Below the pieces are notes generated by a model, which had not been told where the DNA came from, did not search any database, and saw nothing but the letters and a program-made list of their open reading frames with translations. From assembly GCF_018449675.1 (NCBI RefSeq), contig NZ_JAAVUZ010000002.1:391524-455523 (forward strand): a stretch of DNA of 64,000 bases, in the 5' to 3' direction. This DNA comes from Glaciihabitans sp. dw_435 (GTDB lineage: Bacteria > Actinomycetota > Actinomycetes > Actinomycetales > Microbacteriaceae). Position numbers and translations under genes: made by a program. Positions 24,833 through 33,453 of the stretch are shown one piece after another. Numbering within the stretch: position 1 is the first letter of the stretch; the number at the start of each line of letters is the position of its first letter.

Positions 24833-25384
24833 ATGACCGATCCTCGAGTGATGCGCACCAACGACCACGTCTTTCGCAGCGTGCTCGATCTGCTCCTCAC
24901 CACGGACATTATGCCCATCACCTACGCGGCCATCGCGACGCAGTGCGAGGTCTCCCGGCGTACCCTGTACACGCACTGGGCGACGTTGCCCGAGTTCTGG
25001 AACGACATGTTCATGCACTTCTACCTCCCCATGAGCGGTGCGGTGACCCTCCCCACGGTCGAAGGTCGCATGGAGCAGGGGCTCCTGCACATTCGCGACT
25101 GGCTCTCCACGCCCGTTGGACGGGCCGCACTGCTCGCACCCGATGAAACGGGCGCCACCCGTCGCGGGATCATCGAGATGTGGCGGGCCGAGCTCAGCAC
25201 CACAGTCGTGAGAGTTGACGACCACACCTTCAGCCGCCTGGTTGGTCCGCTCTGCTTTGACGCGCTATTCCTCGGCGAGCGCACACTGGATGCGGCGGTT
25301 CGCGACCTCGCCAGGCTCACGTTAATCTCGGACATCCTTACGCGCGCAAGCGACCTTGACGTGGATGAACCCGAGCCGCAGTAA
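24833..25384 (+). CDS. TetR/AcrR-type transcriptional regulator
   Basis: A 183-residue protein from ATG 24833. The N-terminal HTH region is ITYAAIATQCEVSRRTLYTHWATLPEFW, followed by an all-helical domain. The frame is open for 11 more codons upstream from a GTG. It is convergent with the desaturase gene, so it need not control it; its target is unknown. Confidence 0.78.
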   Translation: MTDPRVMRTNDHVFRSVLDLLLTTDIMPITYAAIATQCEVSRRTLYTHWATLPEFWNDMFMHFYLPMSGAVTLPTVEGRMEQGLLHIRDWLSTPVGRAALLAPDETGATRRGIIEMWRAELSTTVVRVDDHTFSRLVGPLCFDALFLGERTLDAAVRDLARLTLISDILTRASDLDVDEPEPQ

Positions 25385-25577
25385 CATGCGGGGCGCCCCA
25401 TCCCCGTTGCGCGGGCACCCCGAGGTAACGACTCGCCCAACGAGAACGTCCGGCGCCGCCTTTACAGGCAGCACCGGACTCTGTTCTCACGCGAGACAGC
25501 TAGTTCGGGTAGCCATCTCGCGAAACGCATCGGTGCGCGCAGGGGGGGTTGCGTACCGATCCAAAAAATCTATCAGC

Positions 25578-25603
25578 CCGTGTCCTCCATATGGAGGACA
25601 CGG
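25578..25603. repeat. Perfect 26-bp palindrome downstream of a desaturase gene
   Basis: CCGTGTCCTCCAT (25578-25590) is followed directly by its exact reverse complement (25591-25603). It lies in the 251-nt spacer between the convergent TetR-like and desaturase genes, 33 nt from the desaturase stop. The same spacer holds GAGAAC/GTTCTC and ATCGGTGCGC/GCGTACCGAT inverted repeats. Without a loop or T-tract it looks more like a protein-binding site or cruciform than a standard terminator. Confidence 0.85.
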
Positions 25604-25635
25604 CGCACCCAAAAACGGGGGCGCGGGTCATCCGC

Positions 25636-26757
25636 TCACCGACCAAACGCCGTGGCGGCCGGGCAATCGAAAGGGTCCCCGCCGGCGGAGAGCCCGACGC
25701 GGTTGAGGTAGCGGATCACGATGCCGTACGACTGTGCGAGCGACGTCTCGGTGTAGACGATGTCGTTGGTGCGGCAGTACTCCTTGGCGATGACCTGGGC
25801 CTTGCGCAAGTGCGGGCGGGGCATGTTCGGAAAGAGGTGGTGCTCGACCTGGTAGTTGAGTCCGCCCATGTACAGGTCGGTCAGCCAGGTGCTGCGGATG
25901 TTGCGCGAGGTCAGCACCTGGCGGCGCAGGAAGTCGACCTTCGCATCCCGCGGCAGCAACGGCATGCCCTTGTGATTAGGCGCGAACGATGCACCCATGT
26001 AGACGCCGAACACCGCGAGCTGCACACCGAGGAACGCGGCGGCCATGCCGAGCGGCAGGAACCAGAAGATGATCGCCACGTAGATCACGATGCGCGCCGT
26101 GAGCATGCTGATTTCGAGCCAGCGCTTGTCGACCTTGCCGCGGCCGAACACGGTACGGAACCCGTGGATGTGCAGATTCAGCCCTTCGAACATGAGCACA
26201 GGGAAGAACGCATATCCCTGGCGCTTGGTGAACCACGCGTACAGGCCGCGCGAGCGGGCGGCATCCTCGGTCGTGAACGAGATCAGGTCACGCGCGATGT
26301 CGGGATCCTTGCCGAGCACGTTCGGGTTGGCGTGGTGACGCGAGTGCTTCGTCATCCACCACGAATAGCTGATGCCGACGAACAAGTTCGCGATGGTGCG
26401 GCCGACAACGTCGTTCGCCTTGCCCGACTCGAAAACCTGACGATGGGATGCCTCGTGCGCGAGAAACGCAAACTGCGTGAGGATTACCCCGAGCCCGCCG
26501 GCGATGAGCAACTGCAACCACGAGTCGCCCAGCAGGATGAACCCCGCCACCAGCCCTAGCAAGCCGGCGACGACCACGCCGAACATCCCGAAGTAGTAGC
26601 CGGTGCGACGTCGAAGCAAACCGGCATCGCGCACGGTGTGCAGCAGCGCCGAATACTCGGACGTCGGGTGCGTGCGGCCCTCGCGCGGCTTCGTTCGAAG
26701 GATCCGCACGGGGGCAGAGGAGGAGGGGCTGGTCACGATGAGCCTCGCTTGCGTCAT
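25636..26757 (-). CDS. Membrane fatty acid desaturase
   Basis: A 373-residue acyl-lipid/acyl-CoA desaturase. Three His boxes bind the di-iron centre: HEASH, HSRHH and QVEHH (the Q-type third box seen in front-end and some actinobacterial desaturases). Membrane segments flank them (about 55-100 and 190-235). It introduces a double bond into membrane fatty acids, which fits membrane fluidity control. Start ATG 26757 follows an Arg-free leader; the longer frame to 26865 is less likely. Confidence 0.9.
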   Translation of the reverse strand: MTQARLIVTSPSSSAPVRILRTKPREGRTHPTSEYSALLHTVRDAGLLRRRTGYYFGMFGVVVAGLLGLVAGFILLGDSWLQLLIAGGLGVILTQFAFLAHEASHRQVFESGKANDVVGRTIANLFVGISYSWWMTKHSRHHANPNVLGKDPDIARDLISFTTEDAARSRGLYAWFTKRQGYAFFPVLMFEGLNLHIHGFRTVFGRGKVDKRWLEISMLTARIVIYVAIIFWFLPLGMAAAFLGVQLAVFGVYMGASFAPNHKGMPLLPRDAKVDFLRRQVLTSRNIRSTWLTDLYMGGLNYQVEHHLFPNMPRPHLRKAQVIAKEYCRTNDIVYTETSLAQSYGIVIRYLNRVGLSAGGDPFDCPAATAFGR

Positions 26758-27356
26758 GGCCACACGGCCGGGTGTGTGCGAGAACTCCAGCACCTGACGA
26801 CGTTGGCTCGCTATCTGCTCCGAACGAATTCCGTTCGGGATCTCAGCGACCACGGTCCAGGGCAACTTCTAGTGACGCTACCCGCGGGATGGGCGCGGCG
26901 CACTAGGCGGGTTCCCAGTAATGATGCGGCGGCCAGAACTCGGTGTCGGGGCCGATTGCGCAGATCAGTTGCGGTGTGATCGTGCCCAACGGAAGACTCT
27001 GGGTACCTCCGTACGCGAAATCGGCGGCAGTTCAGATGCGCTCGTGGCAGGGCAATCCGCTCGCCATTGTTTCACGCACGGAGGAGATCCGGTGATGTTG
27101 GGGCACATGAGAGGTCGAAATGATCAAATCTCCGCCTCTGCTGGAGCGAGCTCGGGCGGTGGAAGCCGTCCGGGGAGACAAGCGGGCTGAAGAGAAGGGC
27201 TCGGGCGGGCATCGGGGCGACGTTTGCTGCGCTGGTGGGGCTGTGGGCGAGGAATCGCTCGGCGTGGTTGGCTGGGGCGTGATCTTCAGCCAAGTATTTG
27301 CGTCGTGTGCGGTGGGCTACTCCGATTGCGACGACACCGCCTCCAGCAACGTACAG
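26758..27356. other. Gene-poor spacer upstream of the desaturase
   Basis: No convincing gene is found. Short frames exist on both strands (for example one on the minus strand ending near 26902 with FWPPHHYWEP), but they lack a good start or ribosome-binding site. The stretch may contain decayed coding sequence. The desaturase promoter should lie just right of 26757. Confidence 0.4.
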
Positions 27357-27446
27357 ATGTCGACGGTTGGAATCGTGGTGCTGGTGGTCGCCATCGTGCT
27401 GGTGACTGCCTTCGCGCTGATCCGAAATCGGCGGCGACGCCAGTAG
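27357..27446 (+). CDS. Possible 29-residue single-span membrane peptide
   Basis: MSTVGIVVLVVAIVLVTAFA followed by a basic end (LIRNRRRRQ) forms one helix with positive tail. There is no strong ribosome-binding site and nothing is known of it. The frame continues upstream, but that part has no coding character. Confidence 0.3.
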   Translation: MSTVGIVVLVVAIVLVTAFALIRNRRRRQ

Positions 27447-27475
27447 TCGCAGGGTCGCCATCGGTTGCACGACGT

Positions 27476-27491
27476 TCGAAGATATGTTCGA
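27476..27491. promoter_or_regulatory. SOS box (LexA site) before a radical-SAM gene
   Basis: TCGAAGATATGTTCGA matches the actinobacterial/Gram-positive SOS palindrome TCGAAC-N4-GTTCGA at 11 of 12 defined positions. It ends 9 nt before the ATG of the radical-SAM gene, so LexA bound here would block its transcription until DNA damage. Confidence 0.75.
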
Positions 27492-27500
27492 ATGGGCTGC

Positions 27501-28532
27501 ATGCGATGGAACCAGCAGGAACTGACCACGCCGACGGTGCAGGCCCTTCCGGGGCTGGCGCGGCTGAACAATCTTGTCCGCACGGTGCGAACGCCGGACT
27601 TCGCCGGGGTCACGTTTCACGAGATTCTCGCGAAGACCGCCCTGAACCACGTGCCGGGAGCGAGCCAGGCGATGCCGCACGCATGGACGATCAACCCGTA
27701 TCGCGGTTGCCAGCATGCGTGCACGTACTGCTTCGCCCGCAACACCCACACCTACCTGGACCTCGACGCCGGCAAGGATTTTGATTCCGAGATCATCGTC
27801 AAGGTGAACGTGGCAGAGGTCGTGGCCAAGGAGCTTCGTACAAAGGGCGATCAGGTTCCGGCGGTCAGCCTGGGGACGAACACGGATCCCTACCAGCGGG
27901 CTGAGGGCCGTTACAAGCTGATGCCCGGGATCATCGACGCGCTCGTGAAGGCGCGGAAGCCCCTGTCAATCCTGACCAAGGGCACATTGCTTCGGCGGGA
28001 TCTCGATCTGCTGGCCAGCGCGAGTAGAGAAGTGCCCGTAGACATCGCCATGTCCATCGCCATCTACGACGACGCGCTGCAGCAGTCCGTCGAGCCGGGC
28101 ACCCCGAGCACCACGGCGAGACTCGCCACAGTCAAGGCCGTGCGCGATCACAACATGGACTGCACGGTCTTCCTCATGCCCGTGCTGCCGTACATCACCG
28201 ACACCAAGGAACACCTCGACCACGCGCTCGCGCTGGTCAAGGAGTCCGGCGCGAGCTCGGTGATCTACACAGCACTCCATCTGCGCCCCGGCGCCAAGGA
28301 GTGGTACATGCTGTGGCTGCAGCAGGAACGCCCGGAGCTCGTCGCCAAGTACGAGGAGATGTACGCCAAGAGTGCCTACGGCCCGGTGGGCTACCGCAAG
28401 TGGCTCGCCGCTCGCATCGAGCCGCTCATCCGCGCACACGGACTCCACAAGGGAATCGAAAACCCCGCGACCGGCGGCGTGCGAAACAGCGCCGTCGCGA
28501 GCGTCGCGTCACCGCAGCCAATGCTGTTCTAG
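27501..28532 (+). CDS. Radical SAM protein, Rv2578c-like (spore photoproduct lyase-related)
   Basis: A 343-residue protein with the radical-SAM cysteine motif in GCQHACTYCFAR (Cx3Cx2C), an SLGTNTDPYQ segment and the SILTKGTLLRRDLDLL segment of the SPL-like Rv2578c group. Its reaction is unknown; a role in nucleic-acid repair is an inference from the family and the SOS box just upstream. I chose ATG 27501 since the SOS box would otherwise fall within the coding region; an in-frame TTG lies at 27465. Confidence 0.85.
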   Translation: MRWNQQELTTPTVQALPGLARLNNLVRTVRTPDFAGVTFHEILAKTALNHVPGASQAMPHAWTINPYRGCQHACTYCFARNTHTYLDLDAGKDFDSEIIVKVNVAEVVAKELRTKGDQVPAVSLGTNTDPYQRAEGRYKLMPGIIDALVKARKPLSILTKGTLLRRDLDLLASASREVPVDIAMSIAIYDDALQQSVEPGTPSTTARLATVKAVRDHNMDCTVFLMPVLPYITDTKEHLDHALALVKESGASSVIYTALHLRPGAKEWYMLWLQQERPELVAKYEEMYAKSAYGPVGYRKWLAARIEPLIRAHGLHKGIENPATGGVRNSAVASVASPQPMLF

Positions 28533-28618
28533 AGGCCAAGCGCTGAAGCCGATTCCGCGGAGTCACGCGGGTGCCGGGTAAGGCGGTTACGCGGCGCCGG
28601 TCGAGCCGAGGGCTCACT

Positions 28619-29293
28619 TCACTGAGTCTGCCGCGGTAGGGCTTTCATCCCCCGGAGGATGATGTCGATGCCATCCATGAACTGCTGACGATCGTCGTGG
28701 GCACCAAGCTCGGATGCAATCTCGAGCACAACCGCATCGTCGTCGACGGCGGACCACGCCTCGCCCAAGTCTTTCAGAAAGGCGTCACGGTCCTTACCGT
28801 CTGCGACCCGCGCCGGGCCGGCCGCGTACTGAGCCGCGGCGCCAAGGATGAAGTTCGCAAGAGTCGACCCCGCGCTCATGGCGGCCGGTCCCCCGAGGCC
28901 GAGCCGACGAAGCTGCAGTCCAATCGTCTTCCAGATCAGCACAACCGCCGGCTGGAAGGGCTTCCGCGTCAACTGCGCGCCAACCCACGGATGGGCTCCG
29001 ATCGAATCAAATATCCCCAGACCAACGAGACGCAGGGCTTCATCCGCGTCCAGGTCACTTGGGATGTCAGCCAGAGCACCGCGCAACACTTCATCCGCGG
29101 CTGCAGCGCGCAGTTCGTCCATGTTCGCCACGTGGTGGTAAATGGCACCCGATCCGGTCGAGAGCTGCGTCATCACAGATCGCAGCGTCAGCTCGCCAGC
29201 ACCAGAGTTCTCTGCGTCGAGGATTCCGATCGCCGCTTCCACGATGCGGATCTTCGACAGGGCTTCCGAGCGTCGCGGGGTTGCGGGTTTCAT
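28619..29293 (-). CDS. TetR-family repressor of a flavin monooxygenase
   Basis: A 224-residue regulator from ATG 29293. HTH region LTLRSVMTQLSTGSGAIYHHVANMDELRAAA; the C-terminal domain resembles that of TetR-class drug-responsive repressors. It is divergent from the Tet(X)-like monooxygenase, and the two palindromes in the 75-nt gap are its probable operators, so it should repress both genes. Confidence 0.87.
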   Translation of the reverse strand: MKPATPRRSEALSKIRIVEAAIGILDAENSGAGELTLRSVMTQLSTGSGAIYHHVANMDELRAAAADEVLRGALADIPSDLDADEALRLVGLGIFDSIGAHPWVGAQLTRKPFQPAVVLIWKTIGLQLRRLGLGGPAAMSAGSTLANFILGAAAQYAAGPARVADGKDRDAFLKDLGEAWSAVDDDAVVLEIASELGAHDDRQQFMDGIDIILRGMKALPRQTQ

Positions 29294-29311
29294 GCACCCA
29301 TCTTGACATAG

Positions 29312-29348
29312 TTGGAGCAACGCTCCAAACTAATGGAGCACTGCTCCA
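29312..29348. promoter_or_regulatory. Tandem palindromic operators between TetR and monooxygenase genes
   Basis: Site 1 is TTGGAGC-AAC-GCTCCAA (29312-29328) and site 2 is TGGAGCA-C-TGCTCCA (29334-29348); the half-site TGGAGC is shared. Their centres are 21 bp apart, two helical turns, so two dimers would bind the same face. A TTGACA -35-like element at 29303-29308 abuts site 1, which would let a bound repressor cover the monooxygenase promoter. Confidence 0.8.
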
Positions 29349-29368
29349 ACTTACTCAGAACGGACCCC

Positions 29369-30508
29369 ATGAACTCCCCCATCGTCACCATCGTCGGCGC
29401 CGGCCTCGGCGGCCTCACGCTCGCTCGCGTCCTCCACCTCCACGGCATCCAAGCAACGGTCTATGAAGCGGATGCCTCGGACCACGCCCGCCCGCAGGGT
29501 GGCCAGATCGACCTCCATGAGCACAACGGTCAACTGGCTCTGAAGATCGCCGGACTCAGCGAGGAGTTCCGGTCCATCGTGCATCTCGGCGGAGCAGCAG
29601 CCCGGGTGGTCGATCGTCACGGAGTTGTGCTCGCCGAGCTGCCCGACGACGGGTCGATGGAAAATCCCGAGGCGCTTCGCGGGGACATCCGCCGCATCCT
29701 GCTTGAATCGCTGCCGGCGGCAACCGTGCACTGGGGCAAAAAGCTGAAGACTGTCACGCCGCTCGGCGACGGACAGCACGAGCTGACATTCGCGGATGGC
29801 TCGACCGTCACCGCGCAGATCCTGGTGGGAGCGGACGGCGTGTGGTCGAAGGTGCGCCCGCTGCTGTCGGCAGCCACGCCCGCTTACTCCGGCATGAGCT
29901 ACATCGACACGTACCTGCACGACGTCGACGTGCGTCACCCCGCGGTCGCGCGTCTCGTCGGCGACGGCGCGATGTATGCGCTCGAGTCCGGCAAGGGTTT
30001 TCTCGCGCATCGCGAGCCGGGCGATCGCATCCACAACTACCTGGTCGTCAACAGGCAGCCCGCGTGGTTTGAATCGCTCGACTTCACGGACCGCACCGCG
30101 ACGGCGGTTCGTCTCGCGGCCGAGTTCGAGGGGTGGGATGACACGCTGCGGGCGCTGATAGCGGACAGCGACAGTGATCCGATCCTGCGCATGATCCATG
30201 AACTCCCCGACAACCACCGCTGGCACCGGTCGCCGGGGCTGACGCTACTCGGGGACGCTGCCCACGCAACGGTGCCGGGCGGTGACGGTGCGAACAACGC
30301 CATGCTCGACGGCGCCAGGCTTGCACAGGCGATCGTCGCGCAGCCCGACGACGTCGAAGCCGCGCTCGAGGAGTACGAGCAGGAGATGTTCGAACGCTCC
30401 GCGGCCGAAGCAGAAGCCGCGCACGAGAGCGCCGAGCTGATCTTCGGCGCACACGCACCTCACGCGCTGGCAAACCTCTTCAACGGAGTAACCCCAGAGC
30501 CCGCCTGA
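29369..30508 (+). CDS. FAD-dependent monooxygenase, Tet(X)-like
   Basis: A 379-residue class A flavoprotein monooxygenase. N-terminal VGAGLGGLTLA binds the FAD ADP, the GGQIDLHEHNGQLAL segment and the Asp-Gly-type VGADGVWSKVRPLL follow, and GDAAHATVPGGDGANNAMLD is the second FAD motif. The order and spacing of GG.xDLH, NPE..R.DIR.ILL, SKVR and YEQ.MF match the tetracycline destructase Tet(X) closely. Its true substrate is unknown; tetracycline-type oxidation is a hypothesis. Expression is probably controlled by the divergent TetR protein. Confidence 0.88.
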   Translation: MNSPIVTIVGAGLGGLTLARVLHLHGIQATVYEADASDHARPQGGQIDLHEHNGQLALKIAGLSEEFRSIVHLGGAAARVVDRHGVVLAELPDDGSMENPEALRGDIRRILLESLPAATVHWGKKLKTVTPLGDGQHELTFADGSTVTAQILVGADGVWSKVRPLLSAATPAYSGMSYIDTYLHDVDVRHPAVARLVGDGAMYALESGKGFLAHREPGDRIHNYLVVNRQPAWFESLDFTDRTATAVRLAAEFEGWDDTLRALIADSDSDPILRMIHELPDNHRWHRSPGLTLLGDAAHATVPGGDGANNAMLDGARLAQAIVAQPDDVEAALEEYEQEMFERSAAEAEAAHESAELIFGAHAPHALANLFNGVTPEPA

Positions 30509-30546
30509 CCGAATCAATGGAGCGGGCGACTACACGCGGAGGAACG

Positions 30547-32046
30547 TTAGGCGCCGAACCGACCGGTCAGTCGCTGGTGAAAGCCGGTGCTGCGCGCGTC
30601 GAGACCGGTGAACGTGACCGCTGCGCCGTGGTGGGCGTATTTGGTCTCGATCGAGTCGAGGGCTGCGACGGTCGAGGCATCCCAAATCTGCGCCTGACTG
30701 AGATCAATGGTCACGAGCGCGGGGTCGTCGGCATACGCAAACCTGTCGACGAGATCGTTGCTGCTGCCGAAGAAGAGCGGCCCGCTCACCAGGTAGGCGA
30801 CGTGATCTCCGGCGGCATCGAGGGCACGCTCGACCGAGATGACGTGCGCCACGCGCCGGGCGAAGAGCACCATGGCGAGAATCACACCGACGATGACGCC
30901 AAGCGCGAGGTTGTTTGTTGCGACCACGACGACAACCGTGACGACCATCACCAGGGTCTCCGGAATCGGCATTCTCCTCAGCGTCGACGGCGTGAGGCTG
31001 TGCCAGTCGACGGTGGTGATGGCGACGATCATCATCACGGCGGCGAGGGCGACCATCGGGATTTGCCCCATGATCGAGCTCAGGGCGGTAACCAGGAAGA
31101 GCAGGAACACGCCCGCAACGACCGTGGAGATGCGGGTACGGGCGCCGCCGGTCTTAACGTTCAGCACGGTCTGTCCGATCATCGCGCAGCCGGCGATGCC
31201 GCCGTAGAAGCCGGCCAGGATGTTGGAGACCCCGAGTGCCCACGACTCACGGCCCTTGTGCGAGGAGCTATCCGTCATCTCGTCGACGAGCTTCGCGGTC
31301 AACAACGTCTCCATCAGGCCGACAAACGCGACGCTCAGCGCGGTGGGGAGAATGATCCGCAGTGTCTCGAGGTTCAGCGGCACCAGGAACGGGGTGATGC
31401 CGGGCAGCTGCCCGGTCAGCGGTCCCTCGTCGGCGACGTTCGGCACTGTGAGGTTCGCGATGATGACGATCGCGGTCACCACGACGATCGCGACCAGCGG
31501 GGACGGCACCGCCTTGGTAAATCGGGGCAACACGAAGATGATCGCGAGGGTCACCGCGAACAGCACGTAGGCCAGCCCCGGCACGTTCACGACGTGGGGA
31601 ACCTGGGCCACGAAGATGAGGATGCCCAGGGCGTTGACGAATCCGATCATGACCGAGCGCGGGATGAACCGCATCAGCCGGGCAAGTCCGGCGAAGCCGA
31701 AGACGATCTGGATGAGCCCGGCAACGATCACCGTCGGCAACACGTATTCCACGCCACGGTCGTGAACGAGTGGGGCAATGACGAGGGCAACGGAGCCGGC
31801 CGCGGCGGTGATGACGCCGGGACGTCCGCCGAGGATCGACATCGTGAGGGCGAGCACGATCGAGGCGACGAGGGACACCATCGGGTCAACACCGGCGACG
31901 ATCGAGAAGGAGATAACCTCCGGCACCAGCGCGAGCGTGGTGACCATGCCGGCGAGCACCTCACGGGAGAGCTGGCGCGGCGAGCGAAGGGCTGACAGCA
32001 CGGTGATCGGGTTGCGAATCAGCGGCGGGCGTGCGGTATCGGACAT
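30547..32046 (-). CDS. SulP-family anion transporter with STAS domain
   Basis: A 499-residue transporter. The N-terminal part contains the SulP signature EVLAGMVTTLALVPEVISFS and about ten to twelve membrane segments; a C-terminal STAS domain (about 405-499) follows with ALVTIDLSQAQIWDASTVAA. SulP proteins carry sulfate, bicarbonate or carboxylates; the substrate is not readable. It ends facing the monooxygenase. A truncated relic of the same family lies at 57607-58235 in the same orientation. Confidence 0.92.
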   Translation of the reverse strand: MSDTARPPLIRNPITVLSALRSPRQLSREVLAGMVTTLALVPEVISFSIVAGVDPMVSLVASIVLALTMSILGGRPGVITAAAGSVALVIAPLVHDRGVEYVLPTVIVAGLIQIVFGFAGLARLMRFIPRSVMIGFVNALGILIFVAQVPHVVNVPGLAYVLFAVTLAIIFVLPRFTKAVPSPLVAIVVVTAIVIIANLTVPNVADEGPLTGQLPGITPFLVPLNLETLRIILPTALSVAFVGLMETLLTAKLVDEMTDSSSHKGRESWALGVSNILAGFYGGIAGCAMIGQTVLNVKTGGARTRISTVVAGVFLLFLVTALSSIMGQIPMVALAAVMMIVAITTVDWHSLTPSTLRRMPIPETLVMVVTVVVVVATNNLALGVIVGVILAMVLFARRVAHVISVERALDAAGDHVAYLVSGPLFFGSSNDLVDRFAYADDPALVTIDLSQAQIWDASTVAALDSIETKYAHHGAAVTFTGLDARSTGFHQRLTGRFGA

Positions 32047-32076
32047 GGATGACTCCGGGTGCGGAGACTTAGCCGG

Positions 32077-32742
32077 TTACGCGAAGTCGGGGTCGGGCGA
32101 GGACGCGTAGGCAACGTCGACGCGGGGGCGCCAGCCGTTGTTCAGGATTCCGCCGGACTCTTCGAGGTAGCAGGCACCGCAGAGCGATTCGTAGGTGACG
32201 TCGACGCCATCGATCGCGACCTGGTCGCCATCGAAGATGTACACTCCGTCGACGGTGCGCGCGTTGAAGACTGCCTTGCGTCCGCAGCGGCAGATCGTCT
32301 TGAGTTCTTCGAGCGAGTGCGAGACCTCGAGCAGACGACGGCTGCCGGGAAACGCGACAGTCTGGAAGTCCGTGCGGATGCCATACGCAAGCACGGGAAC
32401 ACCCTCAAGAATCGCGATGCGCAGCAGGTCGTCTACCTGGGATTCGGTGAGGAACTGCGCCTCGTCGACCAGCAGGCACGAGACATCCACCCCCGTCTCG
32501 CGCTTGACGCGGGCACGCTCGACGTTGAACGCCTCGAGAATGTCGTCGGTCGGTGAGACGGTGAAATCGACGGGGCGCGAGACCCCGAGACGGGAGACGA
32601 TGAGCGACTCACCCTTGGTATCCACGGAGGGCTTGGCCAGCAACACCTGCTGGTTGCGTTCCTCATAGTTATACGCGGCCTGCAGCAGCGCCGTGCTCTT
32701 GCCGCTGTTCATGGCGCCGTAGCGGAAGTAAAGCTTCGACAC
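32077..32742 (-). CDS. tdk: Thymidine kinase, type II
   Basis: A 221-residue enzyme that phosphorylates thymidine in nucleotide salvage. The P-loop is GAMNSGKST, the Walker B-like segment is CLLVDEAQFL, the lid region holds ICRCGRKA and the C-terminal CGACY gives the second pair of zinc-binding Cys. The start is a GTG that abuts the stop of the upstream response regulator gene with no gap, so it is probably on the same transcript; SulP follows 30 nt later. Confidence 0.95.
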   Translation of the reverse strand: MSKLYFRYGAMNSGKSTALLQAAYNYEERNQQVLLAKPSVDTKGESLIVSRLGVSRPVDFTVSPTDDILEAFNVERARVKRETGVDVSCLLVDEAQFLTESQVDDLLRIAILEGVPVLAYGIRTDFQTVAFPGSRRLLEVSHSLEELKTICRCGRKAVFNARTVDGVYIFDGDQVAIDGVDVTYESLCGACYLEESGGILNNGWRPRVDVAYASSPDPDFA

Positions 32743-33453
32743 TTATCTGAGGTACCCGTCTTCTGCGGCTCGCCTGATCAGGTCTGCCTTTTTGCTGGCC
32801 GGCCGGTTGGCCTTTGCGTACTTCTCGCGCACGCGCCGCAGGTAGGTCTTCGCAGTCTCGTACTGGACGTTCATCTGCGAGGCAACCTCTGTGGTGCTGA
32901 AGCCCGAGACATACAGTTTAAAGGCTTCAACCTCCCCCGCGCTGAGCTTGGGCCGCACCTGCTGCGGCATCGCTCCCCCGGGCAGCGGGCGCCAGTCGCG
33001 CTGCAGCGTTGCGTCGTGGGCGATGCCCATCACGGTGCGTGCAGAGTCCATGACCTCGCGCATCGACATGGACTTGGTCAAAAAAGCGGATGCCCCTGCC
33101 GCCATGGCCCGGTCGTGCGACTCCTGCGTATCCAGGCTGGTCAGCACGATCACCTTGGCACCGGCGGCGCGGCACGTGCGCACGCGGGCCTCGATCGAGA
33201 CCGATTCCTTCAGCTGGAAGTCGATGAACACCAGGTCCGTCGGAAACTGATCGCTGTGGACGAGTTGCAACCACGTGCTGGCGCTCAGCACCAGGTCGAA
33301 GTCGGGCGCGTTCGCCGCGATCCAGCTGGAGAGGCTATCGAGCAGCACCTCGTGGTCGTCGAGGATCGCGAGGCGAACCCGAGTGACTGGCGTGCTGACT
33401 ACCCCCGGCTGCGCCCCCGACGCCGCTGGCGTCCGCGCCTCGCTACTGCTCAT
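32743..33453 (-). CDS. NarL/LuxR-type response regulator (module 1)
   Basis: A 236-residue regulator. Receiver domain: acidic pair in LAILDDHEVLLDS, phospho-acceptor Asp in LVFIDFQL, conserved Thr in VIVLTS and Lys in LTKSMS. C-terminal LuxR HTH: KLSAGEVEAFKLYVSGF then NVQYETAKTYLRRVREKY as recognition region. The HTH differs from that of the second-module regulator at 60790 by very few residues in the recognition helix. It overlaps the kinase-like membrane protein gene by 11 nt. Confidence 0.9.
   Translation of the reverse strand: MSSSEARTPAASGAQPGVVSTPVTRVRLAILDDHEVLLDSLSSWIAANAPDFDLVLSASTWLQLVHSDQFPTDLVFIDFQLKESVSIEARVRTCRAAGAKVIVLTSLDTQESHDRAMAAGASAFLTKSMSMREVMDSARTVMGIAHDATLQRDWRPLPGGAMPQQVRPKLSAGEVEAFKLYVSGFSTTEVASQMNVQYETAKTYLRRVREKYAKANRPASKKADLIRRAAEDGYLR

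Noticed and set aside
29312..29368. Start of the Tet(X)-like monooxygenase at 29312
   Set aside because: That would place the operators inside the coding sequence and add residues before the FAD-binding strand; ATG 29369 fits the family.
30517..31995. Plus-strand open frame of 492 codons opposite the SulP gene
   Set aside because: It is antisense to a clear transporter and consists of low-complexity Asp/His/Gly-rich sequence.
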